Source of the DNA: Clostridia bacterium
Lineage (GTDB): Bacteria > Bacillota > Clostridia > Oscillospirales > Acutalibacteraceae
NCBI GenBank assembly: GCA_017501865.1
Contig: JAFVWD010000034.1
Span: 1 to 15,562, forward strand
DNA length: 15,562 nt
Direction: 5' to 3'
Each line of letters opens with the position of its first letter. The first letter of the stretch is position 1. Of the stretch, positions 1 to 8,226 are shown one piece after another. The notes beneath the pieces were generated by a model. The model had not been told where the DNA came from. It did no database searches and saw nothing but the letters and a program-made list of their open reading frames with translations. Made by a program: the position numbers and the translations under genes.

Positions 1-551
1 CTTGAAGAGACATTAATATATATTTTAAAAAGCCTGTCGCTTGGTAAATCCTTTGTAATGACAGGATTAAGCGCATGAAGACCCTCAACAATAATAACTT
101 CTCTGTTATTTATTTTTATGTGATTGTACTCGCTCTTTCTTTCTCCTGTCAGGAAGTCAAACTCAGGAATATCTGCCTCGCCTGTTTCTAAAATAGATTT
201 CATAACAGCATAAAAGCAGGGTATATCCAATGCCTCTACCGTTTCAAAATCAGGTGTTCCGTCCGGAAAACGGGGAGCATCTGAATTATTGAGATAAAAG
301 TCATCAAGAGAAATAGCATAGCTGTTAATACCGTTATTTTTCAATGCTTCTCTTATTTTTTTTGCCGTTGTAGTTTTGCCCGCAGAGCTTGGACCTGCAA
401 GCATAATAATTTCAATTTTGTCATCCGCAGCAACTTTTTTTGCTATTGTTTCAATAATTCTGTTATATCTGCCTTCACAATGCTCTACAAATGTTGCAGG
501 AGTTTTTGCCTTTTCGCAGATATATTCAAGATTATTATTGATATTAGACAT
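1..551 (-). CDS. Uridine kinase-like nucleoside kinase (3' end outside window)
   Basis: Predicted ATP-dependent nucleoside kinase of the phosphoribulokinase/uridine kinase P-loop family, acting in cytosolic nucleoside salvage. The visible 183 codons hold a Walker A motif GPSSAGKT at residues 53-60 and a downstream SLDDFY segment, where uridine kinases carry the catalytic aspartate and a substrate-binding tyrosine. The P-loop comes only about 50 residues after the start, so the long TGS/threonyl-tRNA-synthetase-like N-terminal part of many clostridial nucleoside kinases is absent. The ATG at 549-551 follows a purine-rich AGGGGG-type site at about 560-567. It begins 5 nt after the hemZ stop and so is probably the next gene of the same operon. 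The C-terminus runs off the left edge. The exact substrate (uridine, cytidine or another nucleoside) cannot be read from the sequence. Confidence 0.85.
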   Translation of the reverse strand, partial: MSNINNNLEYICEKAKTPATFVEHCEGRYNRIIETIAKKVAADDKIEIIMLAGPSSAGKTTTAKKIREALKNNGINSYAISLDDFYLNNSDAPRFPDGTPDFETVEALDIPCFYAVMKSILETGEADIPEFDFLTGERKSEYNHIKINNREVIIVEGLHALNPVITKDLPSDRLFKIYINVSS

Positions 552-556
552 AGGTT

Positions 557-2035
557 TTACCCCCTTTTTATAGGATATTCCTTAAAAAATTCATTTATTC
601 TGCGCTTTCGCTCTATGAGCTCGCTGAAGCGTGAGACATATTCAAAAGGAAATTTAAAATTAAAAATTCTTTCTATATACTTTCCGTCAGGCTCTTTTAA
701 TTTTATTACGCTGCCTGCACCCACAGAAAGTATTGTCTGACACTCTTCCATCATATAAACATTATAAAAGCATTCTTTATTTTCCTTGCACCAGCCTACA
801 TTTTCAAGGTTACCCAAAGATTTACTCTGTCGGTACATATAGTAAGGCTTATAACCGTTTTCAGTCAGACGTTTAATTGCATATTCAACCATATCACTCG
901 TAATTGAGGCATCAAGACCATTCTTTTCATCCTCAGTTACAATTGTCGAAGAACGCTTGAGTGACAACGTGTGAACCGTAATATTTTCAGGATTGAGAGC
1001 TATAGCCTTTTCTATGCTGTTTCTGAAGCCTTCCTTTGTATCTGTCGGAAGCCCTGCAATCAGGTCCATATTTATTACATCAAATCCTACTTCTCTTGCT
1101 AAAGTATACTTCTCGACAGTTTCCTTACTTGTGTGCATCCTTCCGATTTCTTTTAAAACAGAATCATTGAAGGTCTGCGGATTTATACTTATTCTGCCTA
1201 CATTATGCTTCTTTAAAACCTCAAGCTTCTCTTTAGTTATTGTATCGGGTCTGCCTGCCTCTACAGTGTACTCAACACACTCCGACAAATCAAAATCGTT
1301 TTCGATTTCGGTAAGTATAACATCTAACTGCTCTGCAGAAAGAGTTGTAGGTGTGCCTCCGCCCCAATAAATACTTTTCAGATAAAGTCCGTTATCCCTT
1401 GCAATAACAGCAGTTTCCTTCAGTTCCTCGCACAGCTTTTCAATATAATCAGGAATTAATTCCTTTGCCTTTTCATTTGAAATGGAATGAGAAACAAAAG
1501 AACAGTAGCTGCATCTTGTAGGACAATACGGAATAGAGATATACAAGCTGAAGGAGTTCCCCTGTGCTGTAGCAATTACTTTTTCTTCTGCCTTTGCAAC
1601 CGAAAATGCAAGACGAGCCTTTTCCGGCTTAGCAAGGAATTTTTCGGTAAAATATGCCACTGCATTTTCTTCACCGACCTCTTCTATAACCGATGCCATT
1701 AATTTTGACGGTCTTACACCTGTAACAATACCCCAATTCGGTTTAATTCTGAACTGTGAAATAAATTGCTTGAGAACCATTGCTGCAAGCTTCAGCTCAG
1801 CATCATTGTCAGTTATATCATAATACTCCTTTTTGTCAGAATATTCAGCATTACCGAACCTGAATTCTGAAACGAGTATAGTTTTGTTGTCCTCTTCGAT
1901 TTTTTCGGTATAAAGAAAATCACCTTCACAGTTACTTTTCTCTTTCAAAACTGTTATTTTCTGAAAAGGCAGAAATAACCTTATTACATTTTCAATTTCA
2001 TAATGGTACTTATGTGAAATACAAAATAATGTCAT
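557..2035 (-). CDS. hemZ: Coproporphyrinogen dehydrogenase HemZ-type radical SAM protein
   Basis: Radical SAM enzyme of the HemN/HemW/HemZ group. The family role is oxygen-independent conversion of coproporphyrinogen III to protoporphyrinogen IX, although HemZ function is less certain than that of HemN. The 492 residues show the family's N-terminal segment including WGIVTGVRP at 101-109, the [4Fe-4S]-binding CxxxCxxC (C171, C175, C178), and the glycine-rich GGGTP SAM-binding motif at 225-229. Length and the WGIVTGVRP block match the clostridial HemZ form rather than the roughly 380-residue HemW. The ATG overlaps the stop of the upstream MBL gene in an ATGA quartet, so translation is probably coupled. 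The ribosome binding site is weak (GAGAG), fitting coupling. No other heme biosynthesis gene is in the window, so another radical SAM role remains possible. Confidence 0.88.
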   Translation of the reverse strand: MTLFCISHKYHYEIENVIRLFLPFQKITVLKEKSNCEGDFLYTEKIEEDNKTILVSEFRFGNAEYSDKKEYYDITDNDAELKLAAMVLKQFISQFRIKPNWGIVTGVRPSKLMASVIEEVGEENAVAYFTEKFLAKPEKARLAFSVAKAEEKVIATAQGNSFSLYISIPYCPTRCSYCSFVSHSISNEKAKELIPDYIEKLCEELKETAVIARDNGLYLKSIYWGGGTPTTLSAEQLDVILTEIENDFDLSECVEYTVEAGRPDTITKEKLEVLKKHNVGRISINPQTFNDSVLKEIGRMHTSKETVEKYTLAREVGFDVINMDLIAGLPTDTKEGFRNSIEKAIALNPENITVHTLSLKRSSTIVTEDEKNGLDASITSDMVEYAIKRLTENGYKPYYMYRQSKSLGNLENVGWCKENKECFYNVYMMEECQTILSVGAGSVIKLKEPDGKYIERIFNFKFPFEYVSRFSELIERKRRINEFFKEYPIKRG

Positions 2036-2673
2036 ACTCTCTTTTTTCTCAAATATCTGTTTCTTACTCTTTCGTTACCGATTGTTGTTGAAATATTATG
2101 ACCCGTGAAAACCTCATAGTCATCAGTTAAAAGCATAAGCTTTTCTATTGAGTTCAAAAGCTCATTGATGCTACCACCCCAGAGGTCGGTTCTTCCTACA
2201 GTCAATTTAAAAAGTGTATCTCCCGAAAAAAGGAATTTTTCAGCTTCACAAATGTAGCAGACACCGCCCTTACTGTGCCCGGGTGTTTCCATAACCTTCA
2301 GCTCTTTTGAGCCTATAGTAAGAACGTCACCCTCTTCAACCAGAATATCCGCCTTAAAGCTTTCAAACGGAGCACCAAAATACATTGCTGCATTTTTATC
2401 GGCATCCTCTGTTAAAATTGCATCTTCCTTACCTATTACAATTTTTGCATTGTTAAAAACACTTTTTAATCTTTTTACACCTGCAATGTGGTCAAAATGT
2501 CCGTGCGTGCAAAGAATATACTTTAAATCTTCTATTCCTGCCTCTTTTATTGAGCTCAGTAACTCATCTGAAAATCCGCCGGCATCTACAACCGCACCGA
2601 CTTTTGTTTCCTCATCACATAAAATGTAACAATTTGCTTCTACATCGCCTAAAGGTAATCTTTTAATAATCAT
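2032..2673 (-). CDS. MBL-fold metallo-hydrolase (glyoxalase II/YcbL-like)
   Basis: Metallo-beta-lactamase-fold hydrolase of 213 residues resembling the YcbL / short glyoxalase II group, probably a cytosolic thioester hydrolase. The metal site is complete: H57-x-H59-x-D61-H62 (THGHFDH), H133 in TPGHS, D152 in FSGDTLF and H192 in FTGHN. GRTDLWGGS at 160-168 is the group's signature after the metal-bridging aspartate. The usual PGHGP near the C-terminal ligand reads TGHNI here, but the histidine remains. It starts 6 nt after the dtd stop with only a weak ribosome binding site, and its stop overlaps hemZ by 4 nt, so it lies inside the operon. The same neighbours, dtd and hemZ, accompany such genes in other Clostridia. 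The substrate is unknown. Confidence 0.87.
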   Translation of the reverse strand: MIIKRLPLGDVEANCYILCDEETKVGAVVDAGGFSDELLSSIKEAGIEDLKYILCTHGHFDHIAGVKRLKSVFNNAKIVIGKEDAILTEDADKNAAMYFGAPFESFKADILVEEGDVLTIGSKELKVMETPGHSKGGVCYICEAEKFLFSGDTLFKLTVGRTDLWGGSINELLNSIEKLMLLTDDYEVFTGHNISTTIGNERVRNRYLRKKRV

Positions 2674-2679
2674 AAACTA

Positions 2680-3135
2680 CTAACCCAACCATAAATTTGT
2701 ATCGTATGTAATTGTAACGGGACCGTCATTTACCAGAGCAACCTTCATATCTGCACCAAAAACACCCTTTTTAACAGCCTTTACACCGTTTTTTAAAAGC
2801 TCATTACAGAAATATTCATATAATTCATTTGCCTTGGTCGGTTCTTCACTGTCTGTGAATGATGGTCTGTTACCTTTTTTACAATCTGCGCAAAGAGTGA
2901 ATTGTGAAACGCAAAGAATTTCTCCGCCGATATCATTAACAGACAAATTCATTTTCCCGTTCTCGTCTTCAAAAACTCTTAATGCTGCTGTTTTTCTTGC
3001 AAGAAGCTCTGCTTCTTTTTCAGTATCACCCTTCATAACACCCAAAAGAAGCATATAACCCTGATTAACCGATGAAATCAATTCACCGTCAACGGTAACA
3101 CTTGCTTCCTTAACTCGCTGAATTACTGCCTTCAT
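2680..3135 (-). CDS. dtd: D-aminoacyl-tRNA deacylase
   Basis: Hydrolyses the ester bond of D-aminoacyl-tRNAs (and mischarged glycyl-tRNA-Ala), keeping D-amino acids out of protein synthesis; cytosolic homodimer. The 151-residue length is normal for the family. The N-terminus MKAVIQRVKEASVTVDG, the active-site SQFTL at 77-81 followed by KKGNRPSF, and the Gly-cisPro motif in NDGPVT (G138-P139) are all present. The ATG overlaps the rel stop by one base (TGATG), and AAGGAG about 9 nt upstream inside rel serves as its ribosome binding site. Adjacency to rel is conserved across Firmicutes. Confidence 0.95.
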   Translation of the reverse strand: MKAVIQRVKEASVTVDGELISSVNQGYMLLLGVMKGDTEKEAELLARKTAALRVFEDENGKMNLSVNDIGGEILCVSQFTLCADCKKGNRPSFTDSEEPTKANELYEYFCNELLKNGVKAVKKGVFGADMKVALVNDGPVTITYDTNLWLG

Positions 3136-5339
3136 CAGTTACTTCTCCTTGTAATATCAATAACACCTGTTACGTTTTTAAGACGTGACATAAGAACGTT
3201 GAGTGAATCAGTACTCTTGACGGTAACTGTTATAAATACGGTTCCTCTGCCACCCTTTTCACCACGTGTATTAACGGCATTAATCATTATTCTCATTTCT
3301 GCCAGGACATTTGCTATATCTGCCATAATAAATGCAGAGGGCTCGCATAAAACCGCAATTGTGGCATTAAATTCTTTTGTCTGTGTCCCCTCACTCCAGG
3401 AGGCATCTACCCACCTGAACGGCTCTGCTGCTTTTTCAATAACCTGAGGAACATTCGGACAGTCGCGCTTGTGAATAGAAACACCGTGACCTCTCGTAAT
3501 AAATCCGATTATTTCATCTCCCGGAATAGGTGCACAGCAACGGGAAAGCTTAATAAGACAATTGTCAATTCCCTCAACAATAACACCCTCACCGCGAGCA
3601 CGTTTAACAACCTTTGGTTCTTCTACAACCTTAATTGCTTCAGGCTGTTTTTGTGCTGCGAGTCTGTGGTACTCTTCTCTTATATAAGGCAATAATCTTG
3701 AAATAGGAATTCCGCCGTAACCGATTGCTGCAAAGAAATCCTCTTCAGTATTACAGTGCTGTCTCTCTTTAAGAGTTGTTATAATAGTAGCAATTTCATC
3801 ATCTGTAAAATGAAGCTTATTACGCCTTATTTCTCTTTCTAACTGTGCTTTACCTTCTGCAATATTTTCTTCACGACGTTCCTTTTTGAACCACGAACGG
3901 ATTTTTGTCTTTGCTCCGCTTGTTTTTACTATAGAAAGCCAGTCTCTGCTTGGGCCCTTACCGGGTTGTGATGATGTGAGAACCTCAACAATTTCACCTG
4001 TTTTCACCTGATATTCAATAGGTACTATTTTGCCGTTAACCTTAGCGCCTATCATTTTAGCACCAATAGCAGAGTGAATAGCATATGCAAAGTCTATAAC
4101 AGTTGCACCAAGCGGCAGATTTATAACGTCGCCCTTCGGAGTAAAAACAAAAACCTCCTCAGGAACCAAATCGCTCTTGATTGTTCTTACTATATCTTTA
4201 ACATCATCAGCTTCCTTTTGTGCTTCAAGAAGCTGTCTTATCCACGAAAGACGTTCTTCGAACTTCTCAGTTCCGTTAAGACCTAATTTGTATTTCCAGT
4301 GTGCGGCAATACCGTACTCTGCCGTTTTATGCATATCCCAGGTTCTTATCTGAACCTCAAACGGAATAGCCGCTTTACCTATAACTGTTGTATGAAGCGA
4401 CTGATACATATTAGGCTTCGGTGTAGAAATATAGTCTTTAAATCTGCCCGGTATAGGTGTAAACATATCGTGAATTATACCAAGACAGTCGTAGCACTGA
4501 ATTGTGTTATCAACTATAATTCTTACTGCGTACACATCGTAAATCTCATTGAATTCACGGTTCTGCATATACATTTTTCTGTAAATACCATGAACACTTT
4601 TAATTCTGCCTTCAATAACAACATCGGGCACCACAACAGAAACTCTGTCGTGTATCTGTTTTTTTATTGTTTCAAGAAATTCTTTATATGATTTACCCTG
4701 ACTTGTAAGATTATCTTCTATTTCTTTATAGCCTATAGGGTCCAGGTAGCTTATTGCTCTGTCCTCAAGCTCTTCCTTTATTGCACGGATACCTAATCTG
4801 TGCGCAATGGGTGCATAGATTTCAAGTGTCTCAAGAGCCTTGTCACGGCGTTTTTGCGGTGCGACAAAGTTAAGTGTTCTTATATTATGAAGTCTGTCTG
4901 CAAGCTTTACTATTATTATTCTTATATCCTGCGACATAGCAAGAAGCATTTTACGAACATTTTCTGCTTGTTGTTCTTCTTTGTCTTTTATATCAAGAGG
5001 AACCTTACCTAATTTTGTAAGCCCGTCAACAAGGTGTGTAATTTCCTCACCGAAAATATTCTCAACCTCTTCCAACGTAAGGTCGGTGTCCTCAACTGTA
5101 TCGTGTAACAATGCTGCAACTACGGATGCACAATCCATACCGTAATCAAGTACAATTTTTGCAACGGATACAGGGTGGATAATATACGGTTCACCCGACG
5201 AACGTTTTTGTTCTTTATGCTTCTCATTTGCAACTGAAAAAGCCTTGTCTAAAGCCTCAATTTCTTCCTTTGAAAATTGTGAAGATGCCTGTTCCCTTAA
5301 ATCTTCATACATAATTCTTACCGAAGTATTTTCATCCAC
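3135..5339 (-). CDS. rel: Bifunctional (p)ppGpp synthetase/hydrolase (RelA/SpoT family)
   Basis: Long RSH protein of 734 residues that makes and degrades (p)ppGpp in the stringent response. The HD hydrolase looks intact: H55, H79-D80, the E83-D84 pair and D148 in LADRLHNIRT. The synthetase follows with RFKD at 299-302 (the basic signature of bifunctional Rel enzymes, not the EXDD of monofunctional RelA), YQSLHT at 312-317, FEVQIRT at 327-333 and GIAAHW. A TGS domain spans about 396-456, a zinc-finger-like region has C601, C602, H623 and C627, and a C-terminal ACT domain runs from about 655. The start is GTG at 5337-5339, chosen because GGAGG lies 8 nt upstream at 5348-5353. It is 63 nt downstream of recJ and overlaps dtd by 1 nt. 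The adenine phosphoribosyltransferase gene often placed between recJ and rel is missing. Confidence 0.95.
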   Translation of the reverse strand: MDENTSVRIMYEDLREQASSQFSKEEIEALDKAFSVANEKHKEQKRSSGEPYIIHPVSVAKIVLDYGMDCASVVAALLHDTVEDTDLTLEEVENIFGEEITHLVDGLTKLGKVPLDIKDKEEQQAENVRKMLLAMSQDIRIIIVKLADRLHNIRTLNFVAPQKRRDKALETLEIYAPIAHRLGIRAIKEELEDRAISYLDPIGYKEIEDNLTSQGKSYKEFLETIKKQIHDRVSVVVPDVVIEGRIKSVHGIYRKMYMQNREFNEIYDVYAVRIIVDNTIQCYDCLGIIHDMFTPIPGRFKDYISTPKPNMYQSLHTTVIGKAAIPFEVQIRTWDMHKTAEYGIAAHWKYKLGLNGTEKFEERLSWIRQLLEAQKEADDVKDIVRTIKSDLVPEEVFVFTPKGDVINLPLGATVIDFAYAIHSAIGAKMIGAKVNGKIVPIEYQVKTGEIVEVLTSSQPGKGPSRDWLSIVKTSGAKTKIRSWFKKERREENIAEGKAQLEREIRRNKLHFTDDEIATIITTLKERQHCNTEEDFFAAIGYGGIPISRLLPYIREEYHRLAAQKQPEAIKVVEEPKVVKRARGEGVIVEGIDNCLIKLSRCCAPIPGDEIIGFITRGHGVSIHKRDCPNVPQVIEKAAEPFRWVDASWSEGTQTKEFNATIAVLCEPSAFIMADIANVLAEMRIMINAVNTRGEKGGRGTVFITVTVKSTDSLNVLMSRLKNVTGVIDITRRSN

Positions 5340-5380
5340 GCCTGTTTCCTCCTTTCATAAAACGATTTTAATTTTTAAAG

Positions 5381-5392
5381 CATTGGCCAATG
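5381..5392. repeat. Perfect 12-nt palindrome in the recJ-rel gap
   Basis: CATTGGCCAATG reads the same on both strands and sits in the 63-nt gap between the recJ stop and the rel ribosome binding site. It has no run of T after it and no proper loop, so it is not a terminator. It could be a dimeric repressor site or chance in a short spacer; nothing else supports a function. Confidence 0.35.
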
Positions 5393-5402
5393 TTTTCTTT
5401 GT

Positions 5403-7439
5403 TTATTCTGCAAGACTTTTCAGTAATACAGAATCCTCCAACACGCCCTTTTTCTGCTCTGCGGGTAAAGAATATTTCCCGCTTTCCGAAATTATTACAT
5501 TAAGTTCTGTTAAAACATCAAGTGCAACCTTGCAGGTAGCTATATTGCTCTCTTTAAGACCAAGGCGGTAGCACAGAATTTCTTCCGCAAAGCCAAAGCC
5601 GTTATTCGCTTTTAAATATCTGTAAATATTTCCGCAAAATTCTCTGTCAGGTAAAAGCTTTTTCTTTTCCTCTGATGATAATTCATCACCACGTCTGAAT
5701 TTCTCGTATAAAGAAAGACTTTTCTGAACCTCATCGTCATTGACGGCACTCAGCTTAATATCCTTCACCTGTATACTCACCTTAACCTCACCCATATATT
5801 CATTCCGGGTAAGCCTTACCGCAATATCCACAATATCTGAAACTGCAAAAGGAAACTCCTCAGGAGCTACAGAGAAAAGCATTACGGGCAAGCTTATGCC
5901 ATTCCTGTTTACAGTAAGCTTTATATGTTTATTTCCGCCGACAGGCTGAAGACCTGTTATTTTCATATTGAAAAGACCGAACACGGGTTGCGGATTTTCT
6001 GCACCGAATGGCTCTAATATGTTTAATGACGAAAGCATATCGAGAGAAATTGATGCGGGATTAAGCTTGCAATCCAATTTCAGCACAGGAAGAGGTACCT
6101 GAACCTTTTCTGCATATTCATTTATTAATTTTCTGAAGGCATCTATATTTTTTGTTTCTATAGACATACCTGCAGCCAGCTTATGACCGCCGAACTGAGT
6201 TAAAACATCCTTGCAATATGAAAGTGCTTCATAAAGAGAAAATCCCTCTATGCTTCTGCCACTGCCCTTAGCGACTTCTTCCGATTTAGAAATAACTATT
6301 GCAGGCTTGCCGTATTTTTCACAGAGACGAGAAGCAACTATTCCGATAACGCCCTGGTGCCAATCTTCACCATCTACAACAATTACTCTTGAAAATTTCA
6401 GTTCAGGATTACTTTCTATATATTTCTCGGCAGATTTTGTTATTTCTCCTTCGGTCCCCTGACGCTCAGCATTTGCTGTTGAAATTTCTCCTGCCAAAAA
6501 TGATGCTTCTTCATCATTTTCTGTAAGAAGGAGCTTCAGAGCTCTGTTAGCAGAGCCCATTCTACCTGCTGCGTTTATTCTCGGTGCGATTCTGAAGGCG
6601 GCTGCCATCGAAGTCATATTATTACTGTTCGCTCCGGCTTCTTCAATTAATGCTGACAAGCCTTTTCTGAGGGTATTGTTATTATATGCTTCATTAAGGA
6701 GTGCTAAACCACTTCTTACTAAAATTCGGTTTTCTCCTTTTAACGGAACAATATCCGCAATAGTGCCTATTGCTAAAATATCACCGTACTCCTCCAGCAA
6801 ATCGTACCCGTCACAGTCCGCAAGTGCAGAAACAAGCTTAAATGCAACACCCACACCTGCCCAGTCACGAAAATCGCAGTCGCAATCCATTCTGTGCGGG
6901 TCAACTATTGCTACTGCATCCGGCAAAGTGTCACCTGCCTGATGGTGATCTGTAACGACTACATCAATTGCAAGCTCCTTTGCCTTTTCTATTTCTTCTA
7001 TTGCAGAAATACCGTTGTCTACAGTAATTATAAGCGATGTTCCGCGTTCCTTGAGTAATTCAATTGAAGAAACACTCATACCATAGCCTTCATGCTCGCG
7101 GTCAGGAATGTAATAATCAACATTAGCTCCTGCCTTAAAAAGGTAAGAGTAAAGCAATGCCGTTGATGTAACACCGTCAGCATCGTAGTCACCGAAAACC
7201 GTGATTTTTTCACCGCCGTCTATAGCAGACCTTATTCTTTCACAGGCTTTTTCCATATCGGGAAGTGTAAAAGGATCAATAATATCGGTATCATATAAAA
7301 AGCTTTCAACTAAAAATTCATCTGTCATTCCGCGGGATACGAGTAAATATGCCGCAAATGGGTCTACACCGCAGTTTTCTGCTATCTGTGCAGCAATATC
7401 TCTGTCGCACTCGCTGACAATCCATTTCTTTCGATTCAA
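5403..7439 (-). CDS. recJ: Single-stranded-DNA-specific exonuclease RecJ
   Basis: 5'-3' single-strand DNA exonuclease for recombinational and mismatch repair; DHH/DHHA1 phosphoesterase superfamily. Numbered from a possible upstream TTG at 7449-7451 (682 residues), the metal-binding motifs are DYDADG at 88-93, DHH at 168-170 and DPH at 184-186; DHHA1 carries GGHKLAAG at 421-428. An OB-type region follows, and roughly the last 100 residues form an extension with winged-helix character, as in longer Firmicute RecJ proteins. The start given here is TTG at 7437-7439 because GGGTGAT lies directly upstream at suitable spacing, whereas the upstream TTG has no ribosome binding site; the difference is four residues. 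It is the first gene of the operon, with a promoter ending about 20 nt upstream. Confidence 0.93.
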   Translation of the reverse strand: MNRKKWIVSECDRDIAAQIAENCGVDPFAAYLLVSRGMTDEFLVESFLYDTDIIDPFTLPDMEKACERIRSAIDGGEKITVFGDYDADGVTSTALLYSYLFKAGANVDYYIPDREHEGYGMSVSSIELLKERGTSLIITVDNGISAIEEIEKAKELAIDVVVTDHHQAGDTLPDAVAIVDPHRMDCDCDFRDWAGVGVAFKLVSALADCDGYDLLEEYGDILAIGTIADIVPLKGENRILVRSGLALLNEAYNNNTLRKGLSALIEEAGANSNNMTSMAAAFRIAPRINAAGRMGSANRALKLLLTENDEEASFLAGEISTANAERQGTEGEITKSAEKYIESNPELKFSRVIVVDGEDWHQGVIGIVASRLCEKYGKPAIVISKSEEVAKGSGRSIEGFSLYEALSYCKDVLTQFGGHKLAAGMSIETKNIDAFRKLINEYAEKVQVPLPVLKLDCKLNPASISLDMLSSLNILEPFGAENPQPVFGLFNMKITGLQPVGGNKHIKLTVNRNGISLPVMLFSVAPEEFPFAVSDIVDIAVRLTRNEYMGEVKVSIQVKDIKLSAVNDDEVQKSLSLYEKFRRGDELSSEEKKKLLPDREFCGNIYRYLKANNGFGFAEEILCYRLGLKESNIATCKVALDVLTELNVIISESGKYSLPAEQKKGVLEDSVLLKSLAE

Positions 7440-7467
7440 AATATCACCCAATTTTAAATTACATTAC

Positions 7468-7497
7468 ATTATAACACTAAATAGTGCAAATTGTAAA
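7468..7497 (-). promoter_or_regulatory. Sigma-A-type promoter of the recJ-rel operon
   Basis: On the minus strand TTTACA (7492-7497) and TATAAT (7468-7473) are 18 nt apart. Transcription would begin near 7461, giving a leader of about 20 nt to the recJ TTG start. No comparable promoter is evident inside the tightly packed operon. Confidence 0.7.
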
Positions 7498-7638
7498 GAG
7501 AATGTTTAATATAAAGCCTTTTGTTAAACTTTATTCAGCAAACTATGCTTATATTTTTACTATTTTGACACAGAACGTATTTTTATATTGCATTTCGACA
7601 CTCTGTATGCTATCCTTATAAAAAAGGAGATGATATTA

Positions 7639-8145
7639 ATGGATAACTTCAATAATCCAAATGTTAACAATCAGAATTACGCACAACAGCAACAAGGCTA
7701 TATGCCACAACAGGGCTATGCTATGCCGAACAATACTGCTCCCGCAGTAAAGCTAAAAACAAACCGCAGTTTTCTTAAAACCCTGCTTTTGAGCTTTGTT
7801 ACTTTCTGTATTTATCCGCTTGTTGTATATTCAAGCATTTCTACAGATATTAACATTATTGCTTCAAAATACGACGGCAAGAAAACAAAGCATTTCTTAC
7901 TTATGTCTTTAATACTCACACCTCTCACACTCGGCATTTATTCACTTGTATGGTGGCATGGTCTTTCTGACAGAATCGGTGACGAGCTCAGAAGAAGAAA
8001 TATTAATTACAAATTCAGCTCAGGCGACTTTTGGCTCTGGAATGTTCTCGGTTGCCTTCTTTTCGGTGTAGGACCGATCGTTTTCGCAGTAAAACTCTTC
8101 AAAGCCATGAATTTACTTTCTGAAAACTATAATACTTACGGTTAA
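7639..8145 (+). CDS. DUF4234-like small membrane protein
   Basis: A 168-residue protein of unknown function. The N-terminal roughly 30 residues are Asn/Gln-rich and look disordered (repeated QQGY-type units). After KTNRSFLKT come three or so hydrophobic segments (about 38-55, 75-95 and 130-155), with short loops holding SSISTDINIIASKYDGKKTKHF and WWHGLSDRIGDELRR. The pattern of an aromatic/Pro-rich first helix, a KxTKHF-like loop and a WWH segment resembles DUF4234 membrane proteins. The start is the ATG at 7639 because GGAG lies 9 nt upstream at 7626-7629; an upstream in-frame TTG at 7588 lacks a ribosome binding site. It is a single gene with its own terminator, divergent from recJ. The family call comes from pattern recall; the role is unknown. 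Confidence 0.8.
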   Translation: MDNFNNPNVNNQNYAQQQQGYMPQQGYAMPNNTAPAVKLKTNRSFLKTLLLSFVTFCIYPLVVYSSISTDINIIASKYDGKKTKHFLLMSLILTPLTLGIYSLVWWHGLSDRIGDELRRRNINYKFSSGDFWLWNVLGCLLFGVGPIVFAVKLFKAMNLLSENYNTYG

Positions 8146-8174
8146 TAAGGTAATACCGGTTATTACTATGCACA

Positions 8175-8220
8175 CAAAAACACCACAGACTCATTTATTT
8201 GAATCTGCGGTGTTTTTTTA
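8175..8220 (+). terminator. Rho-independent terminator after the DUF4234-like gene
   Basis: AACACC-a-CAGA-c-TC pairs with GA-a-TCTG-c-GGTGTT around a short AT loop, followed by a T-rich tail (8212-8219). The A-run on the left arm gives T residues on the minus strand, so it could also stop the convergent gene that ends at 8227. Confidence 0.8.
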
Positions 8221-8226
8221 ATATTT

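Noticed and set aside
993..1370. Plus-strand open frames opposite hemZ, rel and recJ
   Set aside because: They are antisense to genes with full conserved motifs, have no ribosome binding sites and no family resemblance.
7564..7616. TTGACA at 7565-7570 as the -35 box of the DUF4234-like gene
   Set aside because: The nearest TATATT (7584-7589) is only 13 nt away and no TATAAT-like hexamer occurs at 16-18 nt; the alternative TTGCAT/TATCCT pair is too weak to claim.
7588..7638. Upstream TTG start for the DUF4234-like gene
   Set aside because: It has no ribosome binding site, whereas the ATG at 7639 has GGAG at proper spacing.
8150..8168. GGTAATACCGGTTATTAC as an operator or terminator
   Set aside because: The symmetry is imperfect, it lies directly after a stop codon and before the real terminator, and it has no T run.
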